The position numbers and the translations under genes are program-made. The notes below the pieces were generated by a model, which worked only from the letters and a program-made list of their open reading frames with translations, ran no database searches and was not told the origin of the DNA. From contig NW_004450582.1 in NCBI RefSeq assembly GCF_000321225.1, positions 977,148-1,041,147 on the forward strand: a stretch of 64,000 bases of DNA, written 5' to 3'. Shown piece by piece: positions 14,701 through 24,769 of this stretch (position 1 is its first letter; the number at the start of each line of letters is the position of its first letter). The stretch comes from Odobenus rosmarus divergens. Lineage: Eukaryota > Chordata > Mammalia > Carnivora > Odobenidae.

Positions 14701-17700
14701 ACACTTCAGGGACGATAGAGGAGGTAGAGGAGCTTGCAAACAAGACACAGGGATGCAGGAGTAATCAGAAACATGGAAGAAAACCTGAAAAATTTAGGGT
14801 CACGGACAGCATGACAAGAGAGTGTTTCCAGAAGGAGGACAGTGCACTGTTTCAAATGCTGAATGGTAAAGCTAAACAAACAACTGAAGAATATTCCCTG
14901 GACACAGGAAAATAAGAGGTCATTAGCATCTTGGTTAGTACAGATTCAAGAGAAACAAGTAAATATGACTCTTTTAAGAACTTTAGCCACGAAGGGAAGA
15001 ACAGAAAGGAGACTTAGCTGGGGATGAGGGGCAATGTTGGCATGTGAGTTTTTTTTAAATGGAGAAGAAAAGCTTACATATGTTTAGATGCTGATGGGAA
15101 TGAGCTAGTAGAAACAAAGATTAAAGGCACAGCAGAAAAAAATGGCCGACAAACGGAGTAAGGCCTCTGAAAATGCGGGAAGAAATGGGAGCCACCACAC
15201 AGCGGAGGGACTGGACTGAGGAGAAAGGGAGGAACAAAGGAAGGCAGACCCTGCTGCAAGGACCCTGAGGGAGTTCCTGTCTAATGGTGTCTGTTTTCTC
15301 TGAGAAGTAGCAGCTAGGTCTTCCGCTAAAAGGGAACGGGCCTCAAGGTGAACAGAAGAATTAGAAGCTTGAGGAGAGCGGAGATTTTAAACTGTCATCA
15401 GGGAGAATTCAAGAGGAGTACAAGTCCCCCCTCCAGTCTCCTCTTTGAGTTCATCCTGGAAACTGTGGACTCTGTGGCCATGAGAAATGATTAGGATACA
15501 CTCTGAATGGCCAGCTTTAAAAATAGGATTCTTTCTTTTGTGCTTCAACCAGTGCCCTACACACCTCAGTGCACAGAGGAGAGGGACCTGGATTTGAATG
15601 TGTATTAGCGTGATAGACATTTCTGTCAGCACATTCCAAGAAATCAATTTTAGGCTCATATTTTAGTAAACAGCTAATATGAAAACATAACACTGAAAAA
15701 TATAATATGTAATCAAATTGAGGCAAATTAAGACAAAATACCGCAGTGAAAAAAGGCTTCAGTTATTGCAGGTTTCTATTCAGAATTAAATTCAGAATTA
15801 AATTTCTAGTATTAAATGTTCTTTTTCAATTTGTTTTGGGTCAAGAGGTTATTAACACCATAAGAAAGTTAATAGAAAAGTAGGGTCTAGGACAAAGATG
15901 TGTTATTACATTTTGCATAAATGCCTGTTATTAGGAAATAATCAGTTCCTAAAAACAACCATTCCTAGTTCATTAAGGGACAGACAATTACATCAAAACC
16001 CATCTCCTATTATATTTTATTTCCCAATTAGTATTCTAGAGACAAGAGCACAAGTTATAATAGAAACTATACTTCTATGTCTACAACTGTTTAATAAAAG
16101 ACATCAAGGGCAGGGCGCCTGGGTGGCTCAGTCATTAAGCTTCTGCCCTCGGCTCAGGTCATGATCCCAGGGTCCTGGGATCGAGCCCTGCATCGGGCTC
16201 CCCGCTTGGCAGAGCTCGGCAGGAGGCCTGCTTCTCCCCCTCTCACTCTTCCTGCTTGTGTTCCTGCTCTCGCTGTGTCTGTCAGATAAATAAATAAAAT
16301 CTTTAAAAAAAAAAGACATAAAGGGCATATAATTTTTTTTAATCTAAATCACATAGTTTATTTCCAAATTTTTTTCAACATTATGCATATTCATTTTTTT
16401 CCCTCTTACTCTGGCCTGAAATCCTAACTGAAATCTGTAACTAGAAGGAAACAAGAATCAATATATAGGGAATAAGGGACAGCTATTTAAAATATGCCCT
16501 TTAAGAATGATTGCAATTGGCCAAAGCTCACATGAACCATAAAAAAAAAGAACAAAAATCAAAAGCACAAAAAGATATTTATGAACAGTCAAGAATTTAA
16601 ACAGGGTAAGGATTAAAAATGTTGATGAATATAGTTGGGAGTATGGGGCAATAGGAATGGCTTTAACATTTTTTTCTAGATCATTCAGAACTGTGGTATC
16701 ACAGTGACTGTGACGCTCTTCGAGCTGCTGAAATCTCTGAGGTGACCCACCCCACAGTTAACAGTGCTCTGCCTTTTGACTTCCTATTTCTTTTTGAGTA
16801 TTTGTGTTATTGTTGTTTCACAAGGCCCTTTGCTATTAAGCTTTTTACTGTCAGACCCCATTGAGTTCCTTATGGCACACTGCCCTTCCGTGCTAGAACT
16901 CCCCTTAGTCCTTTCCATCTGGGCACAGAAATGCACACCATCTAACTTACTAAGAATGTATGGGAACATAGTTAATATTCTAAGCTAAAAGACTACATTT
17001 TCCGGCCTCACTTGCAGCCAAGATGGCCACGTAACTCAGTCTGAGCCAAGGAGGTAGAAGGAAAAATGCTGTGGGAGGTTTTTAGAATAGGACAGCCCTT
17101 CTTTCCTGTTATTTGGGAGATGGGTGGAAAGGCGGGAGCGTCAGAAGCCACCTTAGACAATGGAGTGCCCTTAAGTATGAGGGTAGAAGCCACACACTTT
17201 AGAAGTGGAATATCAAAGTAGTGTAAGTCACCAAGGTCTTTGTGGGACTGCCACAGTACCCCTGAAATACCTACCTCCAGGCTTTATTTTCTCACACAAA
17301 GAAAATCCCGGAGTTCCGGGATCGAGCCCCATATTGGGCTCCCTGCTCAGCAGGGAGTCTGTTTCTCCCTCTGCTCCTCACCTTGCTCGTGCTTTCTGTC
17401 TCTCTCTCACTGTCTCTCTCTCAAATAAATAAATAAATAAAATTAAAAAAAAAAGATATCCATGAAATACTGGCAAGTCCAATAAGTAGATTAAGAAAAA
17501 ATACATTAAGTATAATCCTACTTTTTATTTAAACTTTTAAAAAGGGTGTCTGTCAGTTGCATGTGTATATATGAAGACAAAAAAGTCTGAAAACTTGTGC
17601 ATTATACTGTTACTGAGGCTATTTCTAGTGGATAAGATTATGTAGAACATCTACTTCCTTTATTACTGGTTAGAATTTTTGTTTTTAACAGCGAGCAGGT

Positions 17701-20700
17701 ATAACCTCTGTAATTAGAATAAAATATGCCACGTATTTGATATTCACATATCTAAAGAGACAACATATTATTCTGGTTTTATCTTATGATTTTATTAAAA
17801 ATTTTTGGTTGAACTACTTTTATAATGATATTTTCAAAGTAGAAAATTATACTTATTTTAGCTATCAACAATCTCTAATATACAAAATATATTTAAGGCA
17901 CAAGTCAAATCTATTTTTTTAATATCTAATTATAAAAACAATAGCTTGTTACTGAAATAGGTAATGTTTTATCATAATTGGTGGGATAGTAAATCAGAAT
18001 CTCAAAGGTAAATATAAGAGTATCCATAGGAATTATGTGTAAGAACAGTAGGAGTGAAAACAGACTTAGCATACTCATTACTAATCCCACATTCTCAAAA
18101 TCCACAAAGATTAAGATTAAAAAAGGGAAGTTTCCTCCACCTATTAAAATAAACTTTGCATAAATGACTTGCCTAGAGTGATTTACGTATTGAGCAATAA
18201 AATAGAGAATAGAATAAAAATTAGTAATCTACTGCATAGAAATAACCACTCACCTAAGCACTCAAAGGGATCTAAAAAGTTCATGCAGGCAACTGCTTAG
18301 GATTTATGAGGGGAACAAGCCATGAGCAATCCCAGCCATGTTTTCTCTGAAATTCACCCTCTAATCTGGTAACTTGTAACCTAGAACAATGACTTCCAAA
18401 ACATGCTGCCTCTTTTCCAATCCTCACCATTTGATTCATGCAGGTAAAACTTAGTCTCCCTTTTAGATAAGGACCTGCACATACCTTCCCACTGACCGGT
18501 CAGCACCAAGGTCCTGTTAATCACCACATCGATTTCCGTAGCTCCATCTTCCACAGCCAATCTGATCTCTTCCAATCGTGTTTTTAAATGAGTCTGTCCA
18601 GATGGGAAGCCAGTGGCCACTAGTAGAGAGAGAGAAAGGGAAGGAGGAAGGAAGGAAGGAAGGAAGGAAGGAAGGAAGGAAGGAAGGAAGGAAGGAAGGA
18701 AGACAAATTTCATTTGGTAAGTATCTCAATAAGGAATTTCATACAAAAAAACAAAACAGCATTTTGACCAAAGCATTAATGACATTAAAGAGCTTCACGC
18801 CTACCTTACAAAGTGAAGTGCAAAGAAATAGAATGTCATCTCATATAGTATTGGTGTTAGGATGAATATTAGTATTTTATAGTTTGAAAAACCTGAAATT
18901 AAGTTTCTGCAGAGATGCTCATGAGGGGGCTTTAAGTAAATAGAAATTAAGAAAATATGTATCCTCAGAGTGATAGTCATAAAATAGTAGCTATAGCCCT
19001 GTCTTGATGGACACTGGTTAATTATTGATCCTACTCTTAATTAAGTTGGTTACCACTGTATTCTTGATTTAATCACTCACATTTATAGCTACTGCAACTA
19101 AACTGCAATATAGGTTCTTCCCACAGCCTATCTTAAAATGAAGACCAAGCAGATGAGAATAAAGGGAAGCGATTGCAGGAAGGAAAAGGACCTAATATTG
19201 TCCACAAAATTGGGGCAGGGGTGAGTTGGGAAGAGCAAGGCCAAATACAAATTAAAAAAAAAAAATGAAAATACACTACACTTCTGAAAAACCATTAACA
19301 TTCTTCACACGTGCACCATTAAGTCCATTTCCATTACTAAATATAACCTTTTGTATTTCCTTGATGTTATTAAATTCCTTGGGTCTGCTATCTTAGAGGA
19401 AAGCATGTTTCCTGTTGTATAAAAGAAAAGCTGAATTGAATGAGGCTGATGAAAAATTTAAGGTAGCTGCCAAACACTTTCGGAATCTTCACAAATAGCT
19501 TGTATATCAATACTATGAGTTTCTTTTGATCATCATCTTTTTAGACTCCTTTTTTAAAGAACCAAGATATTCCTCTTAACATCTTCTAAAAGTACAATCT
19601 AATTTTATATCTATCCATCCATACACACTCACATACACTCACACACTCACCTACACAGAAGTTTTAAAGACTCTTTTTTCTTTCATGCCCAGTCCTGTTA
19701 AGTCTATCTTAAGTGAGTAACTCCTGAACATACTCTCTTGTCTTTACCTCCCCGGCTTTGGGGTGGCACTCCTCACACCTCTCACTTGGACTGTGATAAG
19801 TCTCCCTAACTCCCTGTCACTCCACTCTACTGGATCCACGACCACCCGCGTAACTCACTACATCATGCAGCAGATCATGACATGCCTTTGCTGAAAATCC
19901 TGCAGTATCCTCCCCAACACCAGAATAGAGCCCAAATGCCACCACCGGGCCATTTTCCCCTATGTGATCTGGCCCCGATCTACCTTCCCAGCTTTAACTC
20001 CGAGAGCCCCCTTCCACCCCCCACTTCATCCCAATTCAGATCCAACAATGACAAACCACTTTTGGTTCCCTCAATGTGCTTCTGTGCCTTCACACAGGCT
20101 AATTCCTCTGTCTAAATGCCATTCCCTATCTCACCAACACCGCCAACTCCCCCTTCCCCTTTGAGACCCCCAGCAGTTATCATCTTCCCTGTGAAGAATT
20201 CCCTTACTCTCTTGAGTGTCACCAACCTCTGCAAAATAAATCACTCCCTGCTCCGAGTTATAACTGTACCTTCTGCGTATCTTTATTGTCATCTTTTACA
20301 TATAAATCATTACATATCCTGCATTATGACGTTTAAACTTGCTTATTCCTCCTAAACAAGTTAAGTTTCCTTAAGGACGGGGATAAGGTTCTATTTTCTT
20401 GGGAATGAATGTGGTCTGCTACTTTGGAGGCAAGCAGATATGGAGAGAATGAGTAAACGGAAATCATTAAATATATAAAGCTAATTAAAATCATAGTATA
20501 AAACTGTATATAAAACCCCCAGGTGTCTGAGTTGAAGAACTGGCAACAGGTTGAGAGACAAGAGCAAAAGCCAAAACAATTTTACCGGAAGCCACTGGGA
20601 TGGTACAGCCCGAGGCCTTCAGTGCTTTAACTGCATCACACACCCGCGCGGGGTAGACACAAACAGCAGCCGTCGTAAGGCCTGTGACGAAAGAAATCGT

Positions 20701-23700
20701 TAACAGCCTGCTTTATGGGAAGTTCAATTTGAACAACAGGCTTTTAATTATTTACACCACCACCCTGGCAGAAATCAAAATGAGAGGAGAAATAATTCCT
20801 CTGTGACGTTGCACTGAATGAAAAAGTTTTGACTCCCCAACATTCCCTTCCAGTTCTTGACAATAGGGATCTTTTTCTCCTTGTTCAAGACACAGAATAA
20901 AATAACTGTGATGCACTGGTCTTGGAGGTCAATATAATGCCACTTTTTAAAGATTCCTAAGCGGTAAACTTAATGGTCTTGACTCAATGAGAATATTGTA
21001 TTTCATGTAGGTAACAAAATCCAGATTTGTACAGCTAACAGACGTGGATGAAAAAAGTGGATGAGAACCTGACAGGGTAGTATAGCAAAATGACATTTAA
21101 CTGATCTTATTCCCTCTCTTGCAAGAAATAATACAATCTGGATCTGTAGCCCTCACTTGGAGGAATAAGCTCTTAAATTTAAAAAAATCAAATAAAAATC
21201 AAACAGCCACTATAAAACAAAGCAAGAACATAGACTCCTATAAAGTTGCTACTTTCAACAATGCCTATACATAGGTGGTGTTTTTACTGTCAACCCAAAA
21301 GACACATAATAAATATTTTTCAAAAGCTGTGGAGTTGTTTAGGTCTATAAATTATCTTCACATTATTTGGGATAAAATACCTGCACTGGGCCAATGCAAC
21401 ATCTCCGGTTGCATATTCATTACTGACAGGCCCTCGGGAATCATGAAGCATCCCTCCATCGAAAGACGTGGCTCCTAAAATCAGCCCAGTGAGTACCATG
21501 ACACATGGTCTTGGAAACATCCTTTAGCCTTCCAGACCTCAGTTTCCTCGTTTAGGAATAGGGGATCAACTCTCAAAGGTCTCCTCCATTCCTAAGATGT
21601 TAAGATTCTAAACTTATGGCAACTTTAGAAAGTCCTTTCTTTCATGTATACTAAGAGAGTGAATATAACTTTTTTCAAAAGATTTAACCTAATATACGAG
21701 CATGCAATATTCCCCATTTGCATTTTATTCTCAAAAGTATTTCATTTACTCACAGAAAATACTTTATGTATGAGATGTGATTATTAAGTAATGAGACTGG
21801 CTTTTGCACGTGTGGCTAGGGAATGAGAATCAGTATTTTAGAGTCACTAGATAGAAAATTTCCCACACTGAAGAACTGGAAAGAAAAATAAAGAAACTCT
21901 CTACCAGAAACTTTAATCCAGGATGGAAAGAACTGACCTAAAAATGAAACTCAGATTCTCTCCCTGCTGTTTTTCAGAGAAGAATCTCAATTATTTGTCT
22001 ATGTACACAATTCTACCATGGATTTTATTGCTGTTATCATTTTAGCAACTACATCTTCTCTTAAGTCCTCTTAGTGATTAGTACCGTAAAGAGGTAAACA
22101 CAGACAGATTATACACAATGATGTTACCTTTATCATGCATATTTAAACTTTTTAAGAGATCTTCCCGGATTGGATACTTGGCTTTATAACAGAGCCTTTG
22201 AATGTTGGAAGATGTGTCATCGCCTGAAAGTGCAGTAAGATCTATAAAGGTAACGGCTTTCAGGAGCCAAGCAGCCTGGTTTAAAGAAAGTAAAAACAAG
22301 ATTAAAAAAAAAAATTCATCTCCAACCCAGTTAGTTAGTAGAAAATCATTAGACAAACGTGGGTGCTAAAATCTGACCTCTACCCTGTTCTAAGGCATGT
22401 CCTTCTGACATGTGATATAAACATTGCTCAAGAGTGACCAACAAGATGAACACGGCATAGAGCAAAATAAAAGAGGGATACAAAGCAGCCTTAAAAATTA
22501 CTTTTCCCGGGTGGCTGGGTGGTGCAGTCAGTTAAGCGTCCAACTCTTGATTTCCGCTCAGGTCATGATCTCAGGGTTGTGAGACTGAGCCCCACGCTGG
22601 GCTCTGGGCTCAGCACGAAGTCTGCTTGAGATTCTCCCTCTCTCCTCCCCTTTCCCCGTGCATGTTCTCTCCCCCCCAAATAAATAGAATCTTTAAAAAA
22701 AAAATTATTTTTTCCTTCCATAGCTATCCCAAAGTGAAATCTCTAATAGATCAAGCCTCCCCACACCAGACCTCTCCATCTCCTCCACTAGGGGCCCCTG
22801 ATGGCTACCATATGACAGAACCCGGGAAGAAGAGGGTTTCTATCTGATATTTTACCTCCAGCCTTGGGATCTGGGATGAAACTCTTTAAAAAGGAGTCTC
22901 TAATTTTGTTGTTGTTGTTGTTTTTCGCTTTAATCCAACTCCATTTCTAAAACAATATTCATGGTTCATAACTCATTCTGATGAATTTCCTTTTATCTTT
23001 CAATCGGAATATTTCCAAGGATGAGCAAAATGTAAAATGTCATCCTAAAGGATTCAATCACACTATTTTGCCTCACTTGTGAAGTGAACTCTGAATTCCT
23101 TTTAGTCCTGTGATGCACAGCATATCTTTGGTCAGTATACACTGAAGGCTATGCTGACCACAAGTACCCTATGAAACATCACTTTTTGAGTTTTGGAAAA
23201 TGATTTATGAAAATTAATAGTAAGGTAAACACAATGGTCAAAGGAGGTCAACTCTTATGCCTAAGGGCCTCAACAGCAGACACACCAGGTTTAAATGTTA
23301 TGGTTTAAAAATTAAAATAGAAGACAACCAAAGAAGGTATGTCTAAGGAACTGAATAAATGTGTTGAGGAAATATGCCATTTAATTCACTCATGAATAAA
23401 GATGCCTCAAATTCATTTGCAGCTTTGCCACTCAAGAGTGATAAGATTTTTAACTTGTTTGGATAAATGTGTTATCTTTCTCCAACCCATCATCATCATA
23501 TATGAATTATTAAAAAAAGTCATGGACAGCTGCAATCTTTTAAGTTTAGATGCATCTTGAGTGAAATTCAATATTGTGGCCTTGAGGGAAGAGACCAGGC
23601 ATTGTAAACTACAGGAATAGAATGCTCAAGAAGAAACCTTACTTGCCACTCCTTTTTCACGGTTCTGCGAGCCTGGATTTGTTCTGCACGCCTCAGAACT

Positions 23701-23740
23701 GCGGGTTGATTCACTTGTATTTTGGAGATCCAGCTAAGGT
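2626..23740 (-). CDS. DERA: DERA gene, internal exons 2-6 (partial gene)
   Basis: Five exons on the minus strand spell a continuous deoxyribose-phosphate aldolase sequence that I recognise as mammalian DERA. The enzyme is a cytosolic class I aldolase with a TIM-barrel fold that splits 2-deoxyribose 5-phosphate into glyceraldehyde 3-phosphate and acetaldehyde, in deoxynucleoside salvage and catabolism. Exon lengths are 98, 148, 96, 135 and 129 nt. Every border is AG/GT and the phases join exactly (1, 0, 1, 1, 1, 1), with no stop or frameshift, so the gene looks functional. The window covers about residues 11-212 of a protein of about 318 aa. The first ~11 codons and the promoter lie beyond the right edge or are unseen. 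The exons carrying the Schiff-base lysine motif (KTSTGK) and the C-terminus lie beyond the left edge. Exon numbering assumes the nine-exon mammalian layout. Confidence 0.95.
2757..4449. other. Intron 5 sequence next to exon 6, nothing else recognised
   Basis: AT-rich. It contains an A-run at 3123-3137 and the short telomere-like tract. The 123-codon antisense ORF at 3188-3559 has no recognisable domain. Confidence 0.5.
3785..3807 (+). repeat. Short telomere-like TTAGGG tract
   Basis: AAGGGTTAGGGTTAGGGTAAG gives about three TTAGGG units inside the intron. Confidence 0.8.
4455..4690 (+). repeat. MIR element
   Basis: It contains the MIR core pattern: CATGACCTTGGGCAAGTTAT, then CTCAGCCTCAGT, AATAATAATACTTTATAGGG and a 3' GTAAGCACTCAG segment. 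Confidence 0.75.
5300..5720 (-). repeat. Old LTR-like repeat (family uncertain)
   Basis: The end CTTAATCTGAATTGGTTTC and the LTR-like GC-rich body resemble a degraded mammalian LTR. The overlapping ORFs on both strands are spurious. Confidence 0.3.
5745..5990 (+). repeat. MIR element
   Basis: MIR pattern: TTTGGGCAATTAACTCAAC, TTTTCAATAAAATGGGGATA, AAGGAGTTATTTAAGCATTA and AAAGTGCTAAGGACAGTTTC. Confidence 0.75.
6103..6619 (-). mobile_element. L1 3' end, 5'-truncated
   Basis: Read on the minus strand, it carries the last codons of ORF2 (the SEISQSEKD-type end), then 3' UTR ending in AACACTACATCAAAAACTAA, TGTATGGTGATTAATATAAT and an A-rich tail. A 14-bp target duplication, GACCTATGTTTCTT (6089-6102) and GACCTGCGTTTCTT (6620-6633), brackets it with two mismatches. 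Confidence 0.88.
6755..6915 (+). repeat. MIR-like fragment
   Basis: CCGCAGTTTGCTCACATAT, then GTGAAGATTAGATAAAATAA and AAGGCAGTTAGTAGGCATTT, follow the MIR 3' half. Confidence 0.55.
6916..7500. other. Intron 5 sequence, nothing recognised
   Basis: The 107-codon antisense ORF at 7025-7348 shows no known motif and is taken as chance. Confidence 0.45.
7500..7605 (-). repeat. MIR-like fragment
   Basis: The motif of a CATTTCATA stretch followed by GAATGACTTGCCTAAA matches the complementary MIR core. Confidence 0.45.
7905..8130 (+). repeat. MIR-like fragment
   Basis: TAGCTGTGTCACTTGGGAAA then TTACTGAACCTCTCCAAGC is typical of the MIR core. Confidence 0.6.
8870..10105 (+). mobile_element. Old L1 (L1M-type) 3' region
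   Basis: Characteristic L1M 3' UTR phrases are present: GGTATTTCTCCCCAAAAATA, GAATCTAATCATGAGAAAAA, AGACTAAGGAGACATG, TTAATTTCCTGATTTTGA, TTAGAAAATACACACTGAAA and TTGCAACTTTTCTGTAAGTT followed by an A-rich end. Confidence 0.75.
10180..10510 (-). mobile_element. Old L1 fragment
   Basis: The plus strand reads the complement of an L1M 3' region: CATTTTTCTATTATTGGATA, TTTTTTGCTATTACGAACAA and TTTGCATATATCATGACC. Confidence 0.55.
10511..12730. other. Intron 5 sequence, nothing recognised
   Basis: About 2.2 kb of AT-rich, apparently unique or highly decayed sequence. The short ORFs have no recognisable motif. Confidence 0.5.
12735..12885 (-). repeat. MIR/L2-like fragment
   Basis: AAGTGTTTGCCCAAGGACTA in a MIR-type context, badly decayed. 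Confidence 0.4.
12985..13165 (-). repeat. MIR element
   Basis: Complement of the MIR core: TACATTATCTAACTGAATCC, then a CATTATTCTTATTTTACAGA-type segment and GATTCCAACCAAGGTCTGTC. Confidence 0.6.
13845..14165 (+). repeat. Unclassified ~300-bp repeat, copy 1
   Basis: This copy shares with the reverse complement of 16680-16980 the ordered blocks GATGGTGTCCATTTCTGTGCC, AAAGGGCCAGGCGAAACAAC, GAAGTCAAAAGGCA, GGGGTGGGTCA and CACGGTTCTGAA. I judge about 75-80 % identity by eye. Family not recognised. Confidence 0.75.
14291..14499 (+). mobile_element. CAN SINE
   Basis: Head GGGGCTCCTGGGTGGCTCAG, CT-rich middle, TCAAATAAATAAATAAAATC tail. The target duplication AAATGATGCATGA lies at 14278-14290 and again at 14501-14513. 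Confidence 0.93.
14780..15370 (+). repeat. Ancient interspersed repeat (same family as 1.0-2.1 kb)
   Basis: Phrases such as GAGTGTTTCCAGAAGGAGGA, CAAATGCTGAATGGTAAAGC and GATGCTGATGGGAATGA belong to a long old mammalian repeat. I do not assign the family name. Confidence 0.5.
15400..16110. other. Intron 5 sequence, nothing recognised
   Basis: AT-rich, with no motif or ORF worth naming. Confidence 0.45.
16113..16311 (+). mobile_element. CAN SINE (young arctoid type)
   Basis: GGGCGCCTGGGTGGCTCAGT head, with TCGCTGTGTCTGTCAGATAA before the A-tail. The near-perfect duplication AAAAGACATCAAGGGCA / AAAAGACATAAAGGGCA flanks it. Confidence 0.95.
16680..16980 (-). repeat. Unclassified ~300-bp repeat, copy 2 (inverted relative to copy 1)
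   Basis: The reverse complement aligns with 13845-14165 along its length. Copy 1 has about 20 extra bases before the shared CACGGTTCTGAA / CACAGTTCTGAA block. The 61-codon antisense ORF here and the 67-codon ORF in copy 1 translate the same region and are similar, but both look non-coding. Confidence 0.75.
17303..17453 (+). mobile_element. CAN SINE, 5'-truncated
   Basis: It starts within the body at CCGGGATCGAGCCCC and runs through the CT-rich zone to AAATAAATAAATAAAATTAA. The tRNA-like head is missing. Confidence 0.85.
17455..18484. other. Intron 5 sequence next to exon 5
   Basis: AT-rich. About 17540-17700 has a weak L1 3'-end flavour (ATGTGTATATATGAAGAC). Otherwise nothing recognised. 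Confidence 0.4.
18485..18619 (-). CDS. DERA: DERA exon 5
   Basis: This 135-nt exon encodes VATGFPSGQTHLKTRLEEIR then LAVEDGATEIDVVINRTLVL and TGQWE. The Asp of EIDVVIN is the position equivalent to the catalytic Asp102 of E. coli DeoC (family knowledge), and GFPSGQT is the family's phosphate and barrel-loop segment. The acceptor is CTACTAG with AG at 18621-18620. The donor is GAAG|GTATGT with GT at 18484-18483. Both borders are phase 1. The acceptor is immediately preceded by a long TTCC microsatellite that supplies its whole pyrimidine tract. A long intron of about 15.7 kb follows. Confidence 0.96.
18625..18703 (-). repeat. (TTCC)n microsatellite forming the exon 5 polypyrimidine tract
   Basis: The plus strand is uninterrupted purine for 79 nt: an AG-rich start, then about 14 GGAA units. 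In the DERA transcript it reads as a pyrimidine-only run ending just before the CTACTAG acceptor of exon 5. It therefore serves as the polypyrimidine tract and occupies the place where a branch-point adenosine would normally be. Confidence 0.9.
18704..19680. other. Intron 4 sequence, nothing recognised
   Basis: AT-rich. Only a short A-run (19254-19264) and a CA/CT-rich patch near 19615-19655 stand out. Confidence 0.45.
19690..20355 (+). mobile_element. L2 LINE 3' region
   Basis: Order of motifs as in the L2 3' end: a GCTGAAAATCCTGCAGTATC-like start, CTATGTGATCTGGCCCCGAT, CTACCTTCCCAGCTTTA, CTTCTGTGCCTTCACACAGG and AATGCCATTCCCTATCTC. Confidence 0.7.
20586..20681 (-). CDS. DERA: DERA exon 4
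   Basis: This 96-nt exon encodes LTTAAVCVYPARVCDAVKAL then KASGCTIPVAS, the family's AAVCVYP strand that leads into the substrate pocket. The acceptor is TTTCGTCACAG with AG at 20683-20682. The donor is TTCCG|GTAAAA with GT at 20585-20584. Both borders are phase 1, so skipping this exon would keep the frame. It contains several CpG dinucleotides in an otherwise AT-rich intronic setting. Confidence 0.96.
20684..22125. other. DERA: DERA intron 3
   Basis: A 1,446-nt GT-AG intron. No SINE, LINE or ORF of note recognised. Confidence 0.6.
22128..22275 (-). CDS. DERA: DERA exon 3
   Basis: This 148-nt exon encodes AAWLLKAVTFIDLTALSGDD and then TSSNIQRLCYKAKYPIREDL, ending LKSLNMHDK plus the first base of a Gly codon. 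It forms the first barrel strand and helix; FIDLTALSGDDT is the conserved early segment of the DeoC/DERA family. The acceptor is TTTAAACCAG with AG at 22277-22276. The donor is AAAG|GTAACA with GT at 22127-22126. The exon enters in phase 0 and leaves in phase 1. The acceptor's polypyrimidine tract is weak, being interrupted by purines. Confidence 0.96.
22507..22708 (+). mobile_element. CAN SINE (older subfamily)
   Basis: GGTGGCTGGGTGGTGCAGTC head, the body CCAACTCTTGATTTCCGCTC and GGGTTGTGAGACTGAGCCCC, and an AATAAATAGAATCTTT tail. The CAACTCTTGATTT and TTGTGAG variants mark an older subfamily than the TCTGCCTTCGG copies. Confidence 0.88.
22709..23640. other. DERA intron 2 remainder, nothing recognised
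   Basis: Contains a short TTG run near 22908-22921. Otherwise unassigned. Confidence 0.45.
23643..23740 (-). CDS. DERA: DERA exon 2
   Basis: This 98-nt exon encodes LSWISKIQVNQPAVLRRAEQ and continues IQARRTVKKEWQ, the N-terminal helical segment of animal DERA. The acceptor is a CCCCTTTAG tract whose AG is at 23742-23741. The donor is CAA|GTAAGG with GT at 23642-23641. The exon starts in phase 1: its first two bases, AC, complete an Asp codon whose G must come from exon 1. It ends in phase 0 after the Gln codon. From memory, the human protein has His where this one has Gln in VNQPAV. This is the most upstream exon that can be seen. Confidence 0.96.
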
Positions 23741-24160
23741 CTAAAGGGGAAAGAGGAACACTTATTAAATATATTCACCTATTTTACGTGGTCCTTGAAA
23801 GGATATATCATTTTGCATCAAAGCTCTTTTTAAAGTCTATGCTTCCTTTTTGCACAATTACAAATAAAGAACGTTGTTGAAAGAAACCCAGCCCTGAAAA
23901 GGCATTCTTCATGTGAAATCAAGTACATTTGGAACTGGAAGAACTTGTATTGATTCATTACATAGATATGTCTAACAGGGGAGGAAAATGTTATATTACT
24001 TGTGCCACATGCCTCACTTCTGACAGCAAAGACTTATTTGTAAGTGCCCAGTCCAGGACAACAAATGATTAATAAATACTTAAGTGAATTAATGTTGGGG
24101 CTTAAAGGAATCCTTAATCACTACTCCCCTTACTGATAAGATTTATATCTACTAGATGCT

Positions 24161-24208
24161 GATATGATATGATATGATATGATATATGATATGATATGAT
24201 ATGATATA
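24161..24208 (+). repeat. (GATAT)n microsatellite
   Basis: About nine GATAT units with one ATAT interruption. Confidence 0.92.
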
Positions 24209-24769
24209 GCCCATGCTTTCCTCAAAAGGGACTTTTCCAGAATGTATTAGAAGTTACAACATTGATAGAACAGAAGTTAGAAAAAGGGAAAGAAAAAAAA
24301 ACAAAAACCAAGGTGTTCAAAATTCTGGGAGACATCTCTATTGCTTCTGTTTTAAAAGGCTCTTCCCTACCCCGATCCTACCCTCCATCTCTCTGAGTTA
24401 ACTACTGTAATTTCTATTTTAAACCCAGCCTACACCTTAGCTTTTGTGAAAACACTGCCAGATCCCCAGATAGAGCTAACATCTGGATACAGCTGTACTA
24501 TAAAACTTGGATTTAGTTCATCAAGGAGTCATGGTAAAATGGTCTCCTGTCCTTACTATATTGTGAGTCACGATCTTATCTTTGAGTGACTAACACCAAA
24601 CACAGGGTGTATCTCAATTGTATTTCAGTTTTATCCACCAACACTCTATCACAACAGTGTCTTCACAGTAAATTGAGCACTTACCCATTTACCTTCTATA
24701 ACTAACTTCATTTTTATATCCCTCTAGCACCTTCTTAGAAGAGCCTTAAAAAACTACTGTGGGAAAGGA

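Larger units (their letters stand above)
2755..18484 (-). other. DERA: DERA intron 5
   Basis: A 15,730-nt GT-AG intron between exons 5 and 6. It contains MIR copies, antisense and sense L1 fragments, an inverted pair of an unclassified repeat and CAN SINEs. No nested gene was found. Confidence 0.9.

Noticed and set aside
16113..16190. tRNA-like sequences at SINE heads as tRNA genes
   Set aside because: They keep tRNA-Lys-derived promoter-like boxes but are embedded in SINEs with CT-rich bodies and A-tails, and do not fold as intact tRNAs.
18381..18865. Lys/Glu/Gly- and Pro/Ser/Leu-repeat ORFs around 18.6 kb
   Set aside because: They are translations of the GGAA/TTCC microsatellite. The antisense one also contains the real DERA exon 5 but runs past its splice sites.
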